Numbered from the stretch's first letter, positions 7,471 to 16,652 are shown. The stretch: DNA of 64,000 bases from Alphaproteobacteria bacterium (GCA_017307375.1 JAFKFH010000008.1:358907-422906), one strand, 5' to 3'. Numbers and translations are program-made. The notes: generated by a model not told the origin, from the letters alone.

Positions 7471-7503
7471 GGGGCAGGGTCGCACCCTGCCCCGTCGATT
7501 TTT
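7471..7503 (+). terminator. Intrinsic terminator of the acyl-CoA operon
   Basis: GGGGCAGGGT (7471-7480), loop CGC, ACCCTGCCCC (7484-7493), then GTCGATTTTT. A perfect 10-bp stem followed by a T run on the plus strand. It ends at the stop codon of the convergent Crp-type gene. Confidence 0.85.
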
Positions 7504-8234
7504 CAGCGGGCGTTCTCGGCGCCCTTGTCCGACATCTTCTCGATCAGCTTCTTCAGCGCAGCCCGGTCGTTCAGATAGACCGTCTTTTCCTTGCGGGTGA
7601 TCAGCCCGTCGGAAACCAGATGGCCCAGCACCCGCGCCACCGTCTCGCGCGTGGTCGAGGCGCGGCTGGCGATTTCATGCTGGCGGGGCAGCGGATAGAT
7701 CAGCCACGAGCCGGGGGTCACCGGATCGGGCTTGGCCATGCGCAGCAGTTCCTGATAGACGCGCTGGACGGCACCCAGCGTCGACAGGTCCATGATGCGG
7801 TCGTCGCAGATGCGGATGATGCGGGCGAGCCGGGTCAGCACGCGGACCGAGACCTGGCCGTGCTTCTGCAGCAATTCGCGGAACCGCTCGGGCGGCAGCG
7901 AGGCCAGCAGGCAATTCTTGTCGGCGACGACATTGGCCGAGCGCGGCTCGCCGTCGATCGCCGAAAGTTCGCCGAAGAACCCGCCGGCCGGCACGGTCGC
8001 GTAGGCGACTTCCCGGCCCGACGGCGAGAAATTGACCACTTCGACCTGCCCCTCGACGACGAAGAACACGTCGCGGCTGTCGCTGTCGCGGTCGAGGATC
8101 TGTTCGCCGGAGGCGTAGCGCCGCCAGGCCGAGGTCTGTTCGACTTCCCGCAGATCCGCCTCGGTCAGGCCACGCAGGACCTCGATGCCGGACAGGCGCA
8201 TGGCCTTTGATTCGACGGTGGTTGCAGGCGGCAT
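7503..8234 (-). CDS. Crp/Fnr family transcriptional regulator
   Basis: 243-residue regulator with an N-terminal cyclic-nucleotide-binding domain ([12 protein letters not shown]..., then the phosphate-binding cassette [19 protein letters not shown]) and a C-terminal Crp-type helix-turn-helix ([20 protein letters not shown], then [10 protein letters not shown]). The cassette keeps the GEL...RSA residues that hold cAMP in CRP. There is no N-terminal cysteine cluster, so it is not an oxygen-sensing FNR. The ATG at 8232-8234 is used because GGGGGG lies 8 bases upstream; a TTG at 8238-8240 is also in frame. It is convergent with the acyl-CoA operon and divergent from tatA. The regulon is unknown. 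Confidence 0.9.
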   Translation of the reverse strand: MPPATTVESKAMRLSGIEVLRGLTEADLREVEQTSAWRRYASGEQILDRDSDSRDVFFVVEGQVEVVNFSPSGREVAYATVPAGGFFGELSAIDGEPRSANVVADKNCLLASLPPERFRELLQKHGQVSVRVLTRLARIIRICDDRIMDLSTLGAVQRVYQELLRMAKPDPVTPGSWLIYPLPRQHEIASRASTTRETVARVLGHLVSDGLITRKEKTVYLNDRAALKKLIEKMSDKGAENAR

Positions 8235-8292
8235 CTTCAAATCCCCCCGGAGTCGACCTCGATTGACGCGAGCGGCGCGACTTTACAAGCAG

Positions 8293-8306
8293 GCAAGCGC
8301 GCTTGC
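8293..8306. promoter_or_regulatory. 14-bp perfect palindrome between the crp-type gene and tatA
   Basis: GCAAGCGCGCTTGC is perfectly symmetric. It lies about 60 bases upstream of the Crp-type start, in a 244-base divergent gap that also holds an AT-rich stretch (about 8312-8330). It could be an operator. It does not match the CRP (TGTGA-N6-TCACA) or FNR (TTGAT-N4-ATCAA) consensus. Confidence 0.35.
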
Positions 8307-8478
8307 ACCGGATTTTATCCATTATTTATCGGCGGATGGCGCAAATTCATGCAACTGGAGGGCCTTGCCCGGCAGGGACGATAGCCATTGCCGTGACCCC
8401 GCCGGGGCTTTATGGTTGGACGACAGCGCGACGGGCGAGGCGGCCTTCGCCCCGGTCGCCTATTATCAAGGAGCCGTC

Positions 8479-8730
8479 ATGGGTAGCTTCAGCATCTGGC
8501 ATTTGCTTATCGTCCTGGTCGTCGTGGTCGTGATCTTCGGTGCCGGCCGCCTGCCGTCCGCCATGAACGATCTGGCGAAGGGCATCAAGGCCTTCCGTTC
8601 GGGCATGAAGGACGAGCCGCAGGAAGCCCAGCGCAGCGCGACGCCGGCCCCGGGCTCGCCCCAGGTCACCGCCGATGCGGCCAAGCCGGCTGCCGGTTCG
8701 ACCCAGGCGACCCACAGCCATCAGAGCTGA
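8479..8730 (+). CDS. tatA: Twin-arginine translocase subunit TatA/TatE
   Basis: 83 residues: a short N-terminal transmembrane helix ([20 protein letters not shown]), the FG hinge followed by RLP, an amphipathic helix ([20 protein letters not shown]), and a disordered Ala/Pro/Thr-rich tail. TatA oligomers form the pore of the Tat system that exports folded proteins. AAGGAG (8468-8473) lies 5 bases before the ATG. tatB and tatC are not adjacent, as in many alphaproteobacteria where a separate TatA/E copy exists; whether tatABC lies elsewhere cannot be seen here. A terminator follows the gene, so it is probably monocistronic. Confidence 0.9.
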   Translation: MGSFSIWHLLIVLVVVVVIFGAGRLPSAMNDLAKGIKAFRSGMKDEPQEAQRSATPAPGSPQVTADAAKPAAGSTQATHSHQS

Positions 8731-8768
8731 AGTTTCGCACCCGCCGCCGGCGGGATGCACAGGCTGAG

Positions 8769-8804
8769 CGAGTGCGTTGCCTGAGCGGCAGCGCACTCGT
8801 TTCT
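8769..8804 (+). terminator. Intrinsic terminator after tatA
   Basis: CGAGTGCG (8769-8776) pairs with CGCACTCG (8792-8799). An inner TGCC/GGCA extension closes the loop, and TTTCT follows. It is placed 38 bases after the tatA stop. Confidence 0.75.
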
Positions 8805-8838
8805 GCGTTCAGGCACACGACGACAAGGAACGCTCGAC

Positions 8839-9045
8839 GTGACGCGCTCGATCATTACCGCCCTGCTCGCTTCCGTCCTGGTTTTCGGCCTTGCCGCCTG
8901 CGGCGGCGGTGGCGCGTCTTCGGCCACGTCGGTCACGACGGCAACGACCGGCCAGCAGCTGCTCGACCTCAAGAACGCCCTCGACAGCGGTGCGATCACC
9001 CAAGGCGAATACGAGCGCCAGCGCCGCAAGATCCTCAATCAGTAA
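8839..9045 (+). CDS. Small SHOCT-domain lipoprotein
   Basis: 68 residues starting at GTG (8839). A lipoprotein signal peptide (SIITALLASVLVFGLAAC, lipobox LAAC with the Cys at residue 21) is followed by a Gly/Ser/Thr linker and a C-terminal SHOCT-type helix pair, LLDLKNALDSGAITQGEYER and then QRRKIL. SHOCT segments are short oligomerisation or membrane-protein-associated motifs. The protein should be anchored at the outer face of the inner membrane or the inner leaflet of the outer membrane. LysE follows after 6 bases, so the two may be co-transcribed. No function is known. Confidence 0.75.
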   Translation: MTRSIITALLASVLVFGLAACGGGGASSATSVTTATTGQQLLDLKNALDSGAITQGEYERQRRKILNQ

Positions 9046-9051
9046 TACCCG

Positions 9052-9681
9052 GTGGAAGCCGCCAACCTCGTCCTGTTCCTGGTCGCGGCGCTGGCGCTGA
9101 ACCTGACGCCCGGCCCTGACATGCTGTACGTGCTCGCCAACGGCCTCGCCGGCGGTGGCCGGGGCGGGGCACTGGCGGCCCTGGGCATCAGCGCCGGTTG
9201 TGTCGTTCATGCCGTGGCCGCGGTCGCCGGGCTGACGGCGCTGGCGGCGACGATGCCGGCGGCACTGATGGCGATCAAGCTGGCTGGCGCGGCCTATCTG
9301 ATCTGGCTCGGGATCGATGCCTGGCGTCATCCGCCGGCGCTGACCGGCCGTGCCACCGTTGCGCCGGGTGCCGGGTTACGGATCTTCCGCCAGGGCTTCG
9401 TCACCAACGCGTTGAACCCGAAGGTCGCGCTGTTCTTCCTGGCCTTCCTGCCGCAGTTCGTTTCGGCCGGCGGCTGGCCGACACCGCTGCAGATCCTGAC
9501 GCTCGGCGCGCTGTTCATCGTTCAGGGAACGATCGTCCTGCTGGCGGTGGCTCTGGCCGCCGGCGCGCTGCGGCGGCAACTGGTGCGGCAGCCGCGCCTC
9601 GCCGGCTGGATCGGCCGCATTTCGGGCTCGCTGATGATCGGGCTGGGCCTGCGCCTGGCGTTGGGCGAGCTTCGCCGCTAA
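9052..9681 (+). CDS. LysE family translocator (amino acid exporter)
   Basis: 209-residue inner-membrane protein with about six hydrophobic segments and the family marker LNLTPGPDMLYV near the N-terminus, followed by GGRGGALAALGISAG. LysE/RhtB proteins export amino acids or homoserine lactones using the proton gradient. The start is a GTG at 9052, 6 bases after the SHOCT lipoprotein stop. The substrate is not predictable. It ends in a 4-base convergent overlap with the small coiled-coil gene. Confidence 0.9.
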   Translation: MEAANLVLFLVAALALNLTPGPDMLYVLANGLAGGGRGGALAALGISAGCVVHAVAAVAGLTALAATMPAALMAIKLAGAAYLIWLGIDAWRHPPALTGRATVAPGAGLRIFRQGFVTNALNPKVALFFLAFLPQFVSAGGWPTPLQILTLGALFIVQGTIVLLAVALAAGALRRQLVRQPRLAGWIGRISGSLMIGLGLRLALGELRR

Positions 9682-9923
9682 CCAGGACGTTTCCGTATGC
9701 CCTTCAGCTGCTTGACCAGTTGCTGCAGCAGGGCCGCGTTCTTGCGCTTTTCCTGTAGGTAAAGCTCGACCGCCTGCTTGGCGTTCGCCTGCTCCTGGCG
9801 CTCGCCCTGCAACTGCGACAGATAGGCCTGACGCACCTGTTCGAGCAGCCGGGGATCGATCTGCCCCCGCAGCGCCGTGATCTGGGCCCGCAGCTTGATG
9901 CGAGGATCTTCGGAATCCGACAT
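9678..9923 (-). CDS. Small predicted coiled-coil protein of unknown function
   Basis: 81 residues, almost wholly helical and rich in Gln, Leu, Arg and Lys (LRAQITALRGQIDPRLLEQV, later ERQEQANAKQAVELYLQEKR), with heptad-like spacing typical of a coiled coil. There is no signal peptide, no membrane segment and no known motif. The ATG at 9921-9923 is the only sensible start. It is convergent with LysE and lies 56 bases before the subtilase stop on the same strand, so it may be the distal gene of that unit. I do not recognise a family. Confidence 0.6.
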   Translation of the reverse strand: MSDSEDPRIKLRAQITALRGQIDPRLLEQVRQAYLSQLQGERQEQANAKQAVELYLQEKRKNAALLQQLVKQLKGIRKRPG

Positions 9924-9979
9924 CGGTCCAAACTGATCCCCGCAACGCGGCCGGTCAAGGGGCTGGGCGGGCGCAGGCG

Positions 9980-12751
9980 TCAGAAGGCATAGCGCGACAG
10001 CGTCTGCCGACGTCCGTCGGGCAGCACGATAAGCCCGTTGCGCCGATCGCTGAACACCAGCGTGACCTGGCCGTGCCCGGTCGTCTCGGTCGGCACCCGG
10101 ATCGCACCGTCGAGCGACGAACCACCGACATAGCGCCGCATGGCGAACTGGATCTGGCCGGCAAACCCGACCTGGCCCTGCCCGACCTCCCATTCCGCGG
10201 AACCATCCGGCCGATAATGATAGCTGGCCATGAATACCTGGTTGCCCTGGGTTTCCATGAAATAGCCGCGGCCCCCGGCACCCGGGGTCCACCACCAGCC
10301 GGTTTCCGGGGCGATCCGCGCAGCCGCATCCAGGGCGACGGCCGTGTCACGGGTGTTGATCCGGTAAAAGCCCAGACCAGCGCTGTCGCGGGTGCCGGTG
10401 GCCAGCAGCTTGTCGCGAATCGCCTCGACGCTGGCATAGGGAAGCAGTCCCCGCAAGGTGACGAAGGCACCGCTGACATGCGGCGCGGCCATCGACGTTC
10501 CGTCCATCGTCGCGAAGTCCCCGCCCGGAATCGAGGACAGGATATCGCTGCCCGGCGCCATCAGGATGCGGTTGCGCCAGATATTCGAGAACGACGAGAT
10601 ACTGCCCGACTTGGTGGTCGAGCCCACGGCGATCGCGGTCGAAATGCATGCCGGTACCGTCACGTAGCGCGATTGCCCGTCATTGCCGGCGGCGACGACG
10701 ACGGCGATCCCCTTGGCGCGCAGGGCGTCGATCAGCGGCTTGTAGGAGAGATAGTCGCAGTAGTCGCTGTAGAGTTCGCTGCCGCCAAGGCTCATGTTCA
10801 CCGCCGCGATGCCGAGCCGGGCAGCATTCTGGTTGATCCAGTCGAGGGCGCGCAGGACGTCGCTGCCGACGATGCCGGTGCAGTTCTGGGGCGGGCATCC
10901 CGGCACCTGCACCATTGTCGCCACCTTGACGGAAACGATACCGGCGCCAGGTGCGACGCCGAAGATGTCGGAGCCCGCTCCCGCCGCGATACCCGCGACG
11001 TGAGTGCCGTGTTCACAGTTCGCTGACCCGCATGGCCCTGCGGCCCCAGGGCTGATCTGCGTGGCCTGGCCGTTGGGGCAGGTGGAAATAAGCCGATTGT
11101 TCGCATTCTGATAGTAGTTCGTCGAGAAGCAGGCTTCGGCGATGACGCGGTCGCCGAGGAACGGATGCGACGCATCGACGCCGCTGTCGACGATGGCCAC
11201 CGCGCGACCGCTGCCGATGGCTCCCGCCCATCGCATCTGGTCGGCCTGGACCAGCGGCCCGGACTGACGCAGGGTGAAGAACATCGGCTGGTCGCGCTCG
11301 ACGGAGACGACATCGGGATCGCGGCGTAGCGCTTCGAGTGCCTCGGGGGGTGCATCGACGATCAGCTGCGGCACCGTGGCCAGGCTTTCCACCCTGGAGA
11401 CGCCCATGCCCGCCATCCGGCCCTGCAGCGCGCCGGCGCGCGCCCTGGCATCCCCATCCGGCTGCAGCGTGACGATGATCCGCGATTGCGCCATCCTGGC
11501 GATCAGTGCGCCGGTTGCCGGATCCGGCACGGTCATCCGGGCCGAACCGGTGCCCTCGGCCCGGGCGGCGGCGATATCGGGCGCCTGATCGGCGAACTGA
11601 TAGCGCACGAGGCTGAAGGGCGTGGCGAGGCCGGGCCAGGAGATCGATGCCGTCGTCGGGCTCGAGAAGACGACCGTCAGATTGCCGCCTGCGACCATGC
11701 CGGGCGCCCCGCCGCCATCGGACCCGAACGATGGGCCGCCATAATAGTGTTCGACCCTGCCGGAGAATGTGCGGACAGCGTAGCTGCCGGTCGCATTGAA
11801 CCAGACCGGGGTGCCATCGCCGGGATCGCGATAGAGATACCCGGCCAGCATCATGCGCGACCCGTTTCGCTCGATGCCGAAGCCGATCGCCGGACGCGAG
11901 GGATCGTACCAGAAACCGGTCTGCGGCTCGACCGGCCCCGGTTCGAACCGTGCCGTGCAGGTAACGGCGCGTAAGACCACGATGCTCGTGGTCGCGGCAG
12001 TCGTGCCGCAGGCAGGTTCGACCCATCCGGCAAACATGGAGTCCGAGCCGGGCGTGGCGGTCAGCACCACTTCCGCGGTTTCGTCGAATTGCGCGCTACA
12101 CCAGGAGCCCCCGGCACTGCCGCAATTGATCTGGCCATCACTGCTCGTTATTCGGCCTGTTCCGGTACCGGCCAGAACGGCGGAGACGGCAAATTGCGCC
12201 GGACTGCGCAGATAGGCCGGAACGGTGGTCAGCAGGGTCCGCGCATAGCCGATCTCGAAGGCTTTCTGCCCATCGAACGTCTGCGACAATATGACGTCGA
12301 CGACATAGACCTTCGACTGTCCGACCGCGAAGCTGTTGCAGAGCGTGCTGTAGGGGTCTTCGGACACGAAACTTATGTAGAACGGCATCCCGCCCTGCGA
12401 CAGGGCGAAGTCCGAACTGCACACGAACGGATTCGATGCGTAGCCGCTGCCGTAGACTTCCTGGCTGGCACCGGTGACCTTGATCAGCGTCACCGACCGC
12501 TGGGCATTGTTGGCGCATGGCACCCGCCATAAGGCCAGGTCGAAGGTGGCCTTGCTGGTCGTGCTCTTGATGCCGCGACGGATCCGGACGCTGGGGCCGG
12601 TCGGCTCGGTCGGGAACGGTGCCCGGATGCAGCCGCTGGGAATGTCGGCCTGTTCTGTCGGGCTCTCGCCTGGTGCGGATGCCACCGCCAGACCAGATGT
12701 GGCCAGGCCGGCAATCAGAACCAGAATCGACGCAATTCTTGCGAACGACAT
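9980..12751 (-). CDS. Secreted subtilisin-like serine protease with N- and C-terminal repeat modules
   Basis: 923 residues. Domains in order: signal peptide (about 1-26); a region of unknown fold; a cysteine-bearing beta repeat of the InlB-B type (about 190-275: GTGTGRITSSDGQINCG, CSAQF, MFAGW); a GFWYDP module (about 278-388); an inhibitor-I9-like propeptide (about 415-490); and a peptidase S8 domain with catalytic D522 (VDSGVD), H581 (HGTHVAG) and S753 (GTSMAAP). A second module (about 815-923) starts GWWWTPG and ends LPDGRRQTLSRYAF at the very C-terminus. It should be exported and self-processed. Having a module between the signal peptide and the propeptide is unusual. The start is chosen from the GGGAGG 10 bases before the ATG at 12749-12751 and the signal peptide. 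The C-terminal module recurs in the protein at 59322-63371. Confidence 0.9.
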   Translation of the reverse strand: MSFARIASILVLIAGLATSGLAVASAPGESPTEQADIPSGCIRAPFPTEPTGPSVRIRRGIKSTTSKATFDLALWRVPCANNAQRSVTLIKVTGASQEVYGSGYASNPFVCSSDFALSQGGMPFYISFVSEDPYSTLCNSFAVGQSKVYVVDVILSQTFDGQKAFEIGYARTLLTTVPAYLRSPAQFAVSAVLAGTGTGRITSSDGQINCGSAGGSWCSAQFDETAEVVLTATPGSDSMFAGWVEPACGTTAATTSIVVLRAVTCTARFEPGPVEPQTGFWYDPSRPAIGFGIERNGSRMMLAGYLYRDPGDGTPVWFNATGSYAVRTFSGRVEHYYGGPSFGSDGGGAPGMVAGGNLTVVFSSPTTASISWPGLATPFSLVRYQFADQAPDIAAARAEGTGSARMTVPDPATGALIARMAQSRIIVTLQPDGDARARAGALQGRMAGMGVSRVESLATVPQLIVDAPPEALEALRRDPDVVSVERDQPMFFTLRQSGPLVQADQMRWAGAIGSGRAVAIVDSGVDASHPFLGDRVIAEACFSTNYYQNANNRLISTCPNGQATQISPGAAGPCGSANCEHGTHVAGIAAGAGSDIFGVAPGAGIVSVKVATMVQVPGCPPQNCTGIVGSDVLRALDWINQNAARLGIAAVNMSLGGSELYSDYCDYLSYKPLIDALRAKGIAVVVAAGNDGQSRYVTVPACISTAIAVGSTTKSGSISSFSNIWRNRILMAPGSDILSSIPGGDFATMDGTSMAAPHVSGAFVTLRGLLPYASVEAIRDKLLATGTRDSAGLGFYRINTRDTAVALDAAARIAPETGWWWTPGAGGRGYFMETQGNQVFMASYHYRPDGSAEWEVGQGQVGFAGQIQFAMRRYVGGSSLDGAIRVPTETTGHGQVTLVFSDRRNGLIVLPDGRRQTLSRYAF

Positions 12752-13039
12752 AGTGCGCGCCCTCCCGGCGCCCCATATCCCGGGGCAGGTCAATACATGA
12801 CACCGCCCGTCGGACGAAACGATGACCCAAATGAGTGCATGAATGAACCGGATTGCGACCAGATTGGGACCGACATGGTCCACCTGCGTCTGCGTCATGA
12901 AAGGACGAAGCGCAGCGGTCGCGAGAGCGGCGGACAGCCAAATCAGGTGTGACAGTCAAGCACCGCTCCAGGGCCGGATCAGGCCAGAACGCTAACGCCA
13001 CCCGTATTTGACGTCAATGCGACAAAAATTTACCCGCCC
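12752..13039. other. Intergenic region between the subtilase and rodA
   Basis: 288 bases without a convincing gene. It contains the subtilase leader and, at 13008-13017, the perfect 10-bp palindrome TTGACGTCAA near the rodA stop. No good terminator with a T tract follows rodA, and no clear sigma70 promoter for the subtilase could be chosen. Confidence 0.4.
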
Positions 13040-14194
13040 CTAGATGCCGCCGATCCGTCTGGGTATCTCGATGTCGCGGTGCACGTAAACCGAGAGCAGC
13101 AGGCCAAATCCCATCATCAGCGTCATCATCGCCGTGCCGCCATAGGACAACAGCGGCAATGGAATGCCGACGACCGGCAGAAGCCCCGAAACCATCGCGA
13201 TGTTGACGTAGAAATAAACGAACAGCATCACGGTGACGCCGAGACCGACGAGGCGGCCGTACTGGCTGCGCGACCGGAAGGCGATCGCATAGCCGTAGAT
13301 TAGCAGCAGGACATAAAGCGAAATCAGCACCAGCCCGCCGACCATACCGAATTCCTCGGCCAGGGTCGTGAAGATGAAGTCGGTATGATGCTCGGGCAGG
13401 AAACTCAGGTGGCTCTGCGTACCCTGGAGGTACCCCTTGCCGAACATGCCGCCCGACCCCAGCGCGATCTTGGACTGCAGGATGTGATAGCCCGCCCCGA
13501 GCGGGTCTTGCTCGGGGTCGAGAAAGATCTCGATCCGGCGTCGCTGGTAATCATGCAGCTTGGCATAGGCGATCGGCAGCATGACCAGGCCCAAGGCGAT
13601 CACGGTCGCAAACTTCCAGATCCGGACTCCGACCAGGAACAGCAGTGCGCCGCCGATCGACAGCAGCATCAGCGCCGTGCCGAGATCGGGCTGCTTCATC
13701 ACCAGTACGGCCGGGGCAAGACACATCACGACCGGCACGATCAGCCAGCGCAGCCGACCGACATCCTCGATCGACAACCCGTGGAAATACCGGCCAAGCG
13801 CCAAGATCAGCGAAATCTTCATCAGTTCCGACGGCTGGATCTGGATGACCCCGAGATGCAGCCAGCGTTGCGCCCCCATGCCGACCTTGCCGACCAGTTC
13901 GACGGCCACCAGCAGCACCAGCGAGATCGCGTAGAAGACATATGCGAACCGCAGCGAGACCCGGATGTCGATCACCGCCACCGTCAGCATCAGCAGCACG
14001 CCGACGCCGAAACGGGTGATCTGGCGGCTGGCCCAGGGGTCGAGATCGCCGCCGGCCGCCGAATAGAGCACCGCGAACCCGACCGAGGCCAGCAGCACCA
14101 CGAGCAGCACGAAACCCCAGTTGATTTCCCACAGCTTGCGGCCAAGCGACAAGCGGTCGCCCTGGTCGTCGAAACCGAGCCACATCGCCAGCAT
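13040..14194 (-). CDS. rodA: Rod shape-determining protein RodA (SEDS peptidoglycan glycosyltransferase)
   Basis: 384-residue polytopic membrane protein of the FtsW/RodA/SpoVE family, which polymerises lipid II into glycan strands during side-wall growth. Recognisable segments are GAQRWLHLGVIQIQPSELMK, QPDLGTALML, LSFLPEHHTDFIFT and GIPLPLLSYGG. About ten membrane helices can be read. The ATG (14192-14194) overlaps the PBP2 stop by one base (TGATG), so translation is coupled to mrdA, the transpeptidase partner. It is the last gene of the mreBCD-mrdA-rodA operon. Confidence 0.96.
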   Translation of the reverse strand: MLAMWLGFDDQGDRLSLGRKLWEINWGFVLLVVLLASVGFAVLYSAAGGDLDPWASRQITRFGVGVLLMLTVAVIDIRVSLRFAYVFYAISLVLLVAVELVGKVGMGAQRWLHLGVIQIQPSELMKISLILALGRYFHGLSIEDVGRLRWLIVPVVMCLAPAVLVMKQPDLGTALMLLSIGGALLFLVGVRIWKFATVIALGLVMLPIAYAKLHDYQRRRIEIFLDPEQDPLGAGYHILQSKIALGSGGMFGKGYLQGTQSHLSFLPEHHTDFIFTTLAEEFGMVGGLVLISLYVLLLIYGYAIAFRSRSQYGRLVGLGVTVMLFVYFYVNIAMVSGLLPVVGIPLPLLSYGGTAMMTLMMGFGLLLSVYVHRDIEIPRRIGGI

Positions 14195-16089
14195 CAGCCG
14201 TGGTCCTTCTTCTGCGGGCTGACGCTTTCGGCGGCGAACCGCGCCCGGCCGGGCCGGTTGGCGGGATCGAGCCTCAGGGTCTCGACCAGCACGTCGCGCG
14301 CCACGGCCGCTGCCGCGCCCGAGGCGCCGCCATGCTCGACCAGGACCGAGACGGCGTAGCGCGGATCCTCGACCGGCACATAGGCGACAAACCAGCCGTG
14401 GTGGCGTTCCTCCCACGGCAGGTCTTCTTCCTTGCGGCGCTTGTTCTCGCGCTCCTTCATGGTGATGCGGCGTACCTGGGCCGTGCCGGTCTTGCCGGCC
14501 ATGTTGGGCAGCGGCGGGGGCAGCCGGTACTTGAAGGCGGTGCCGCGTGGCCCGCCGGTGACGGCCTTCATCCCGTCCTGCACGATCTTGATGAAGGCCG
14601 GGTTGACCAGTTGCCCGCCGGCCTTGGCCGAGACCGCCTGCACGCCGTCCGCCGGCACATCGTCGGGGACCACCAGACGCGGCTTGATTTGCTTGTTGGT
14701 TGCAAGCCGCGAAGTCATCACGGCGAGTTGCAGCGGCGTCACCAGCACGTAACCCTGGCCGATGCCGACATTGATCGTCTCGCCCTCGTACCAGGGCTTC
14801 TTGAGGGCCTGCTTCTTCCAGGCCCGGGTCGGAGCGACGCCGGGTTTTTCGTTCGCGAGATCGATGCCGGTCTGCTCGCCCAGACCGAAGCGCTTGGCCA
14901 TGTCGGCGATCCGGTCCGGGCCGATGCGGCGGGCGACTTCGTAGAAGAACACGTCGCAGCTTTCCTCGATGGCCGTATGAACGGTCATCGAACCGTGCCC
15001 GCCCGGGCGCCAGCAATGAAACCGGTTGTCGCCGAAGTCGTAATGGCCGGGACAGGAAATCCGGGTATCGGCGGTGATCGCGCCGGCCTCGAGGCCGGCC
15101 AGCCCCACCACCATCTTGAACGTCGACCCGGGCGGATAGACCCCCGAAATGGTCTTGTTCAGCAGCGGCTTGAGCTTGTTGTTGTTAAGGGCCTGCCATT
15201 CCTTGGACGAAATGCCGACATTGAACGGATTGGGGTCGTAGGACGGGTTCGAGACCAGGGCCAGAACCTCGCCCGAGCGCACGTCCATCACGACGACCGC
15301 GGCACTCTCGTCCTTGACCCGCTGGGTCACCGCCTTCTGCAACTCGGCGTCGATGGTCAGGACGATGTCGTCGCCGGGCTGGCCTTCGCGCCGGTGCAAC
15401 TCCCGGATCACGCGACCGTAGGCATTGACCTCGACCGAGGTATCGCCAGCCTTGCCGCGGAGATCCAGGTCGTAGATCTTTTCGATGCCCTGCTTGCCGA
15501 TACGGAAGCCCGGCAGTTCGAGTAGCGGGTCGTCCTCGGACAGCTCTTTCTCGCTGACCGCACCGACATAGCCGATGATATGGGTAAAATACGACCCGTA
15601 GTTGTAGTCACGGGTCTCGCCGATATCGACCAGGATGCCCGGCAGTTCGGGGCTTTGCAGATTGATCCGGGCGAAGTCTTCCCAGGCCAGGTTCTCGGCC
15701 ACCACGACCGGCATGAATTTCCGCTTGCGCTGGATCTCGCGCAGGATGCGCGCGCGCTGGGTGTCGTCGATCGAAATGATCGCCGACAACCGCTCGAGGC
15801 TCTCCCGGACGTCGTCGGTACGCTCCGGCACGATCAGGGCGCGGTAGTTGCGGCGGTTCGAGGCGAGTTCGACGCCGAAGCGGTCGAGGATGCGGCCCCG
15901 CGGCGGCGCCAGCAGGCGGACAGAAATGCGGTTCTCGTCCGACAGGACCTTGTACTGGTCGGATTGCAGGACCTGGAGATAATAGAGGCGGCCGACCAGG
16001 GCGGCGAGCAGCCCGCCCTTCAGACCCGCCAGCAACAGGGTCCGGCGGGTGAGCATCTTCTGCTGGTCAGCGTCGCGGCGGTCTGGCAA
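14194..16089 (-). CDS. mrdA: Penicillin-binding protein 2 (peptidoglycan D,D-transpeptidase MrdA)
   Basis: 631-residue class B PBP. It has one N-terminal membrane helix (RTLLLAGLKGGLLAALVGRL), a pedestal domain starting APPRGRILDRFG, and a transpeptidase domain with catalytic S322 in PGSTFK, the SxN-type motif as ESCDVFF, and K533 in GKTGTAQ. It crosslinks side-wall peptidoglycan with RodA. The start appears to be a TTG (16087-16089), because AGGAGG lies about 8 bases upstream; the next in-frame ATG (16056) has no such site. The tail is rich in Arg, Lys and Asp. It lies 40 bases after mreD. Confidence 0.95.
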   Translation of the reverse strand: MPDRRDADQQKMLTRRTLLLAGLKGGLLAALVGRLYYLQVLQSDQYKVLSDENRISVRLLAPPRGRILDRFGVELASNRRNYRALIVPERTDDVRESLERLSAIISIDDTQRARILREIQRKRKFMPVVVAENLAWEDFARINLQSPELPGILVDIGETRDYNYGSYFTHIIGYVGAVSEKELSEDDPLLELPGFRIGKQGIEKIYDLDLRGKAGDTSVEVNAYGRVIRELHRREGQPGDDIVLTIDAELQKAVTQRVKDESAAVVVMDVRSGEVLALVSNPSYDPNPFNVGISSKEWQALNNNKLKPLLNKTISGVYPPGSTFKMVVGLAGLEAGAITADTRISCPGHYDFGDNRFHCWRPGGHGSMTVHTAIEESCDVFFYEVARRIGPDRIADMAKRFGLGEQTGIDLANEKPGVAPTRAWKKQALKKPWYEGETINVGIGQGYVLVTPLQLAVMTSRLATNKQIKPRLVVPDDVPADGVQAVSAKAGGQLVNPAFIKIVQDGMKAVTGGPRGTAFKYRLPPPLPNMAGKTGTAQVRRITMKERENKRRKEEDLPWEERHHGWFVAYVPVEDPRYAVSVLVEHGGASGAAAAVARDVLVETLRLDPANRPGRARFAAESVSPQKKDHG

Positions 16090-16129
16090 CTCCGCCCCTC
16101 CTCAACAATAAAACGAACAGCAGCCGGCC

Positions 16130-16648
16130 TCAGCCGGCGCGGCGCAGCACCGCGATCTCGATGCGGCCGAAGAACCAGGCCACGGCAGGATAGATCGACA
16201 CGGTCAGCACGAACTGCACCACGACCGGCCGGGGATCGTAGAGATGCAGAGCATAGAGCGATGCGATCGCCCAGGAAACAGCGGCGGCACCACCGGCCAT
16301 CAGCACGAAGCCCCACCAGCCGATCGCGAACGACTTGCCCACGAAAACCTTGCGCTGGGAGAGGCAGATGCCCTGGACCAGCACCAGGATGATCGAGGTC
16401 GCGCCGAACGGCACGCCGGTCAGCGCATCCTGCACCAGGCCGAGGATGAAGGCCGCCCAGCCCGGCATCAGTTCGGGGCGGAAGATCGACCAGTAGAAGA
16501 CGCTCATCACCGCAAATCCGGGCACGACCGGCCCGAAGAACGGCAGGCCGAACGGCACCGCAGCGAGCAGCACGGCGACGAGCGACAAGGCTGCCGGGGT
16601 CAGGCCAAGCAGCCGGACCTGCCACAGCTTTGCCGATTCGACGACCAT
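16130..16648 (-). CDS. mreD: Rod shape-determining protein MreD
   Basis: 172-residue protein with five or six membrane helices and the MreD-like central segment GLVQDALTGVPFGATS. MreD links MreC to the elongasome in the inner membrane. It sits between mreC (4-base gap) and mrdA in the conserved order. The sequence is weakly conserved in general, so position in the operon is the main support, together with that motif. Confidence 0.92.
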   Translation of the reverse strand: MVVESAKLWQVRLLGLTPAALSLVAVLLAAVPFGLPFFGPVVPGFAVMSVFYWSIFRPELMPGWAAFILGLVQDALTGVPFGATSIILVLVQGICLSQRKVFVGKSFAIGWWGFVLMAGGAAAVSWAIASLYALHLYDPRPVVVQFVLTVSIYPAVAWFFGRIEIAVLRRAG

Positions 16649-16652
16649 CGAC

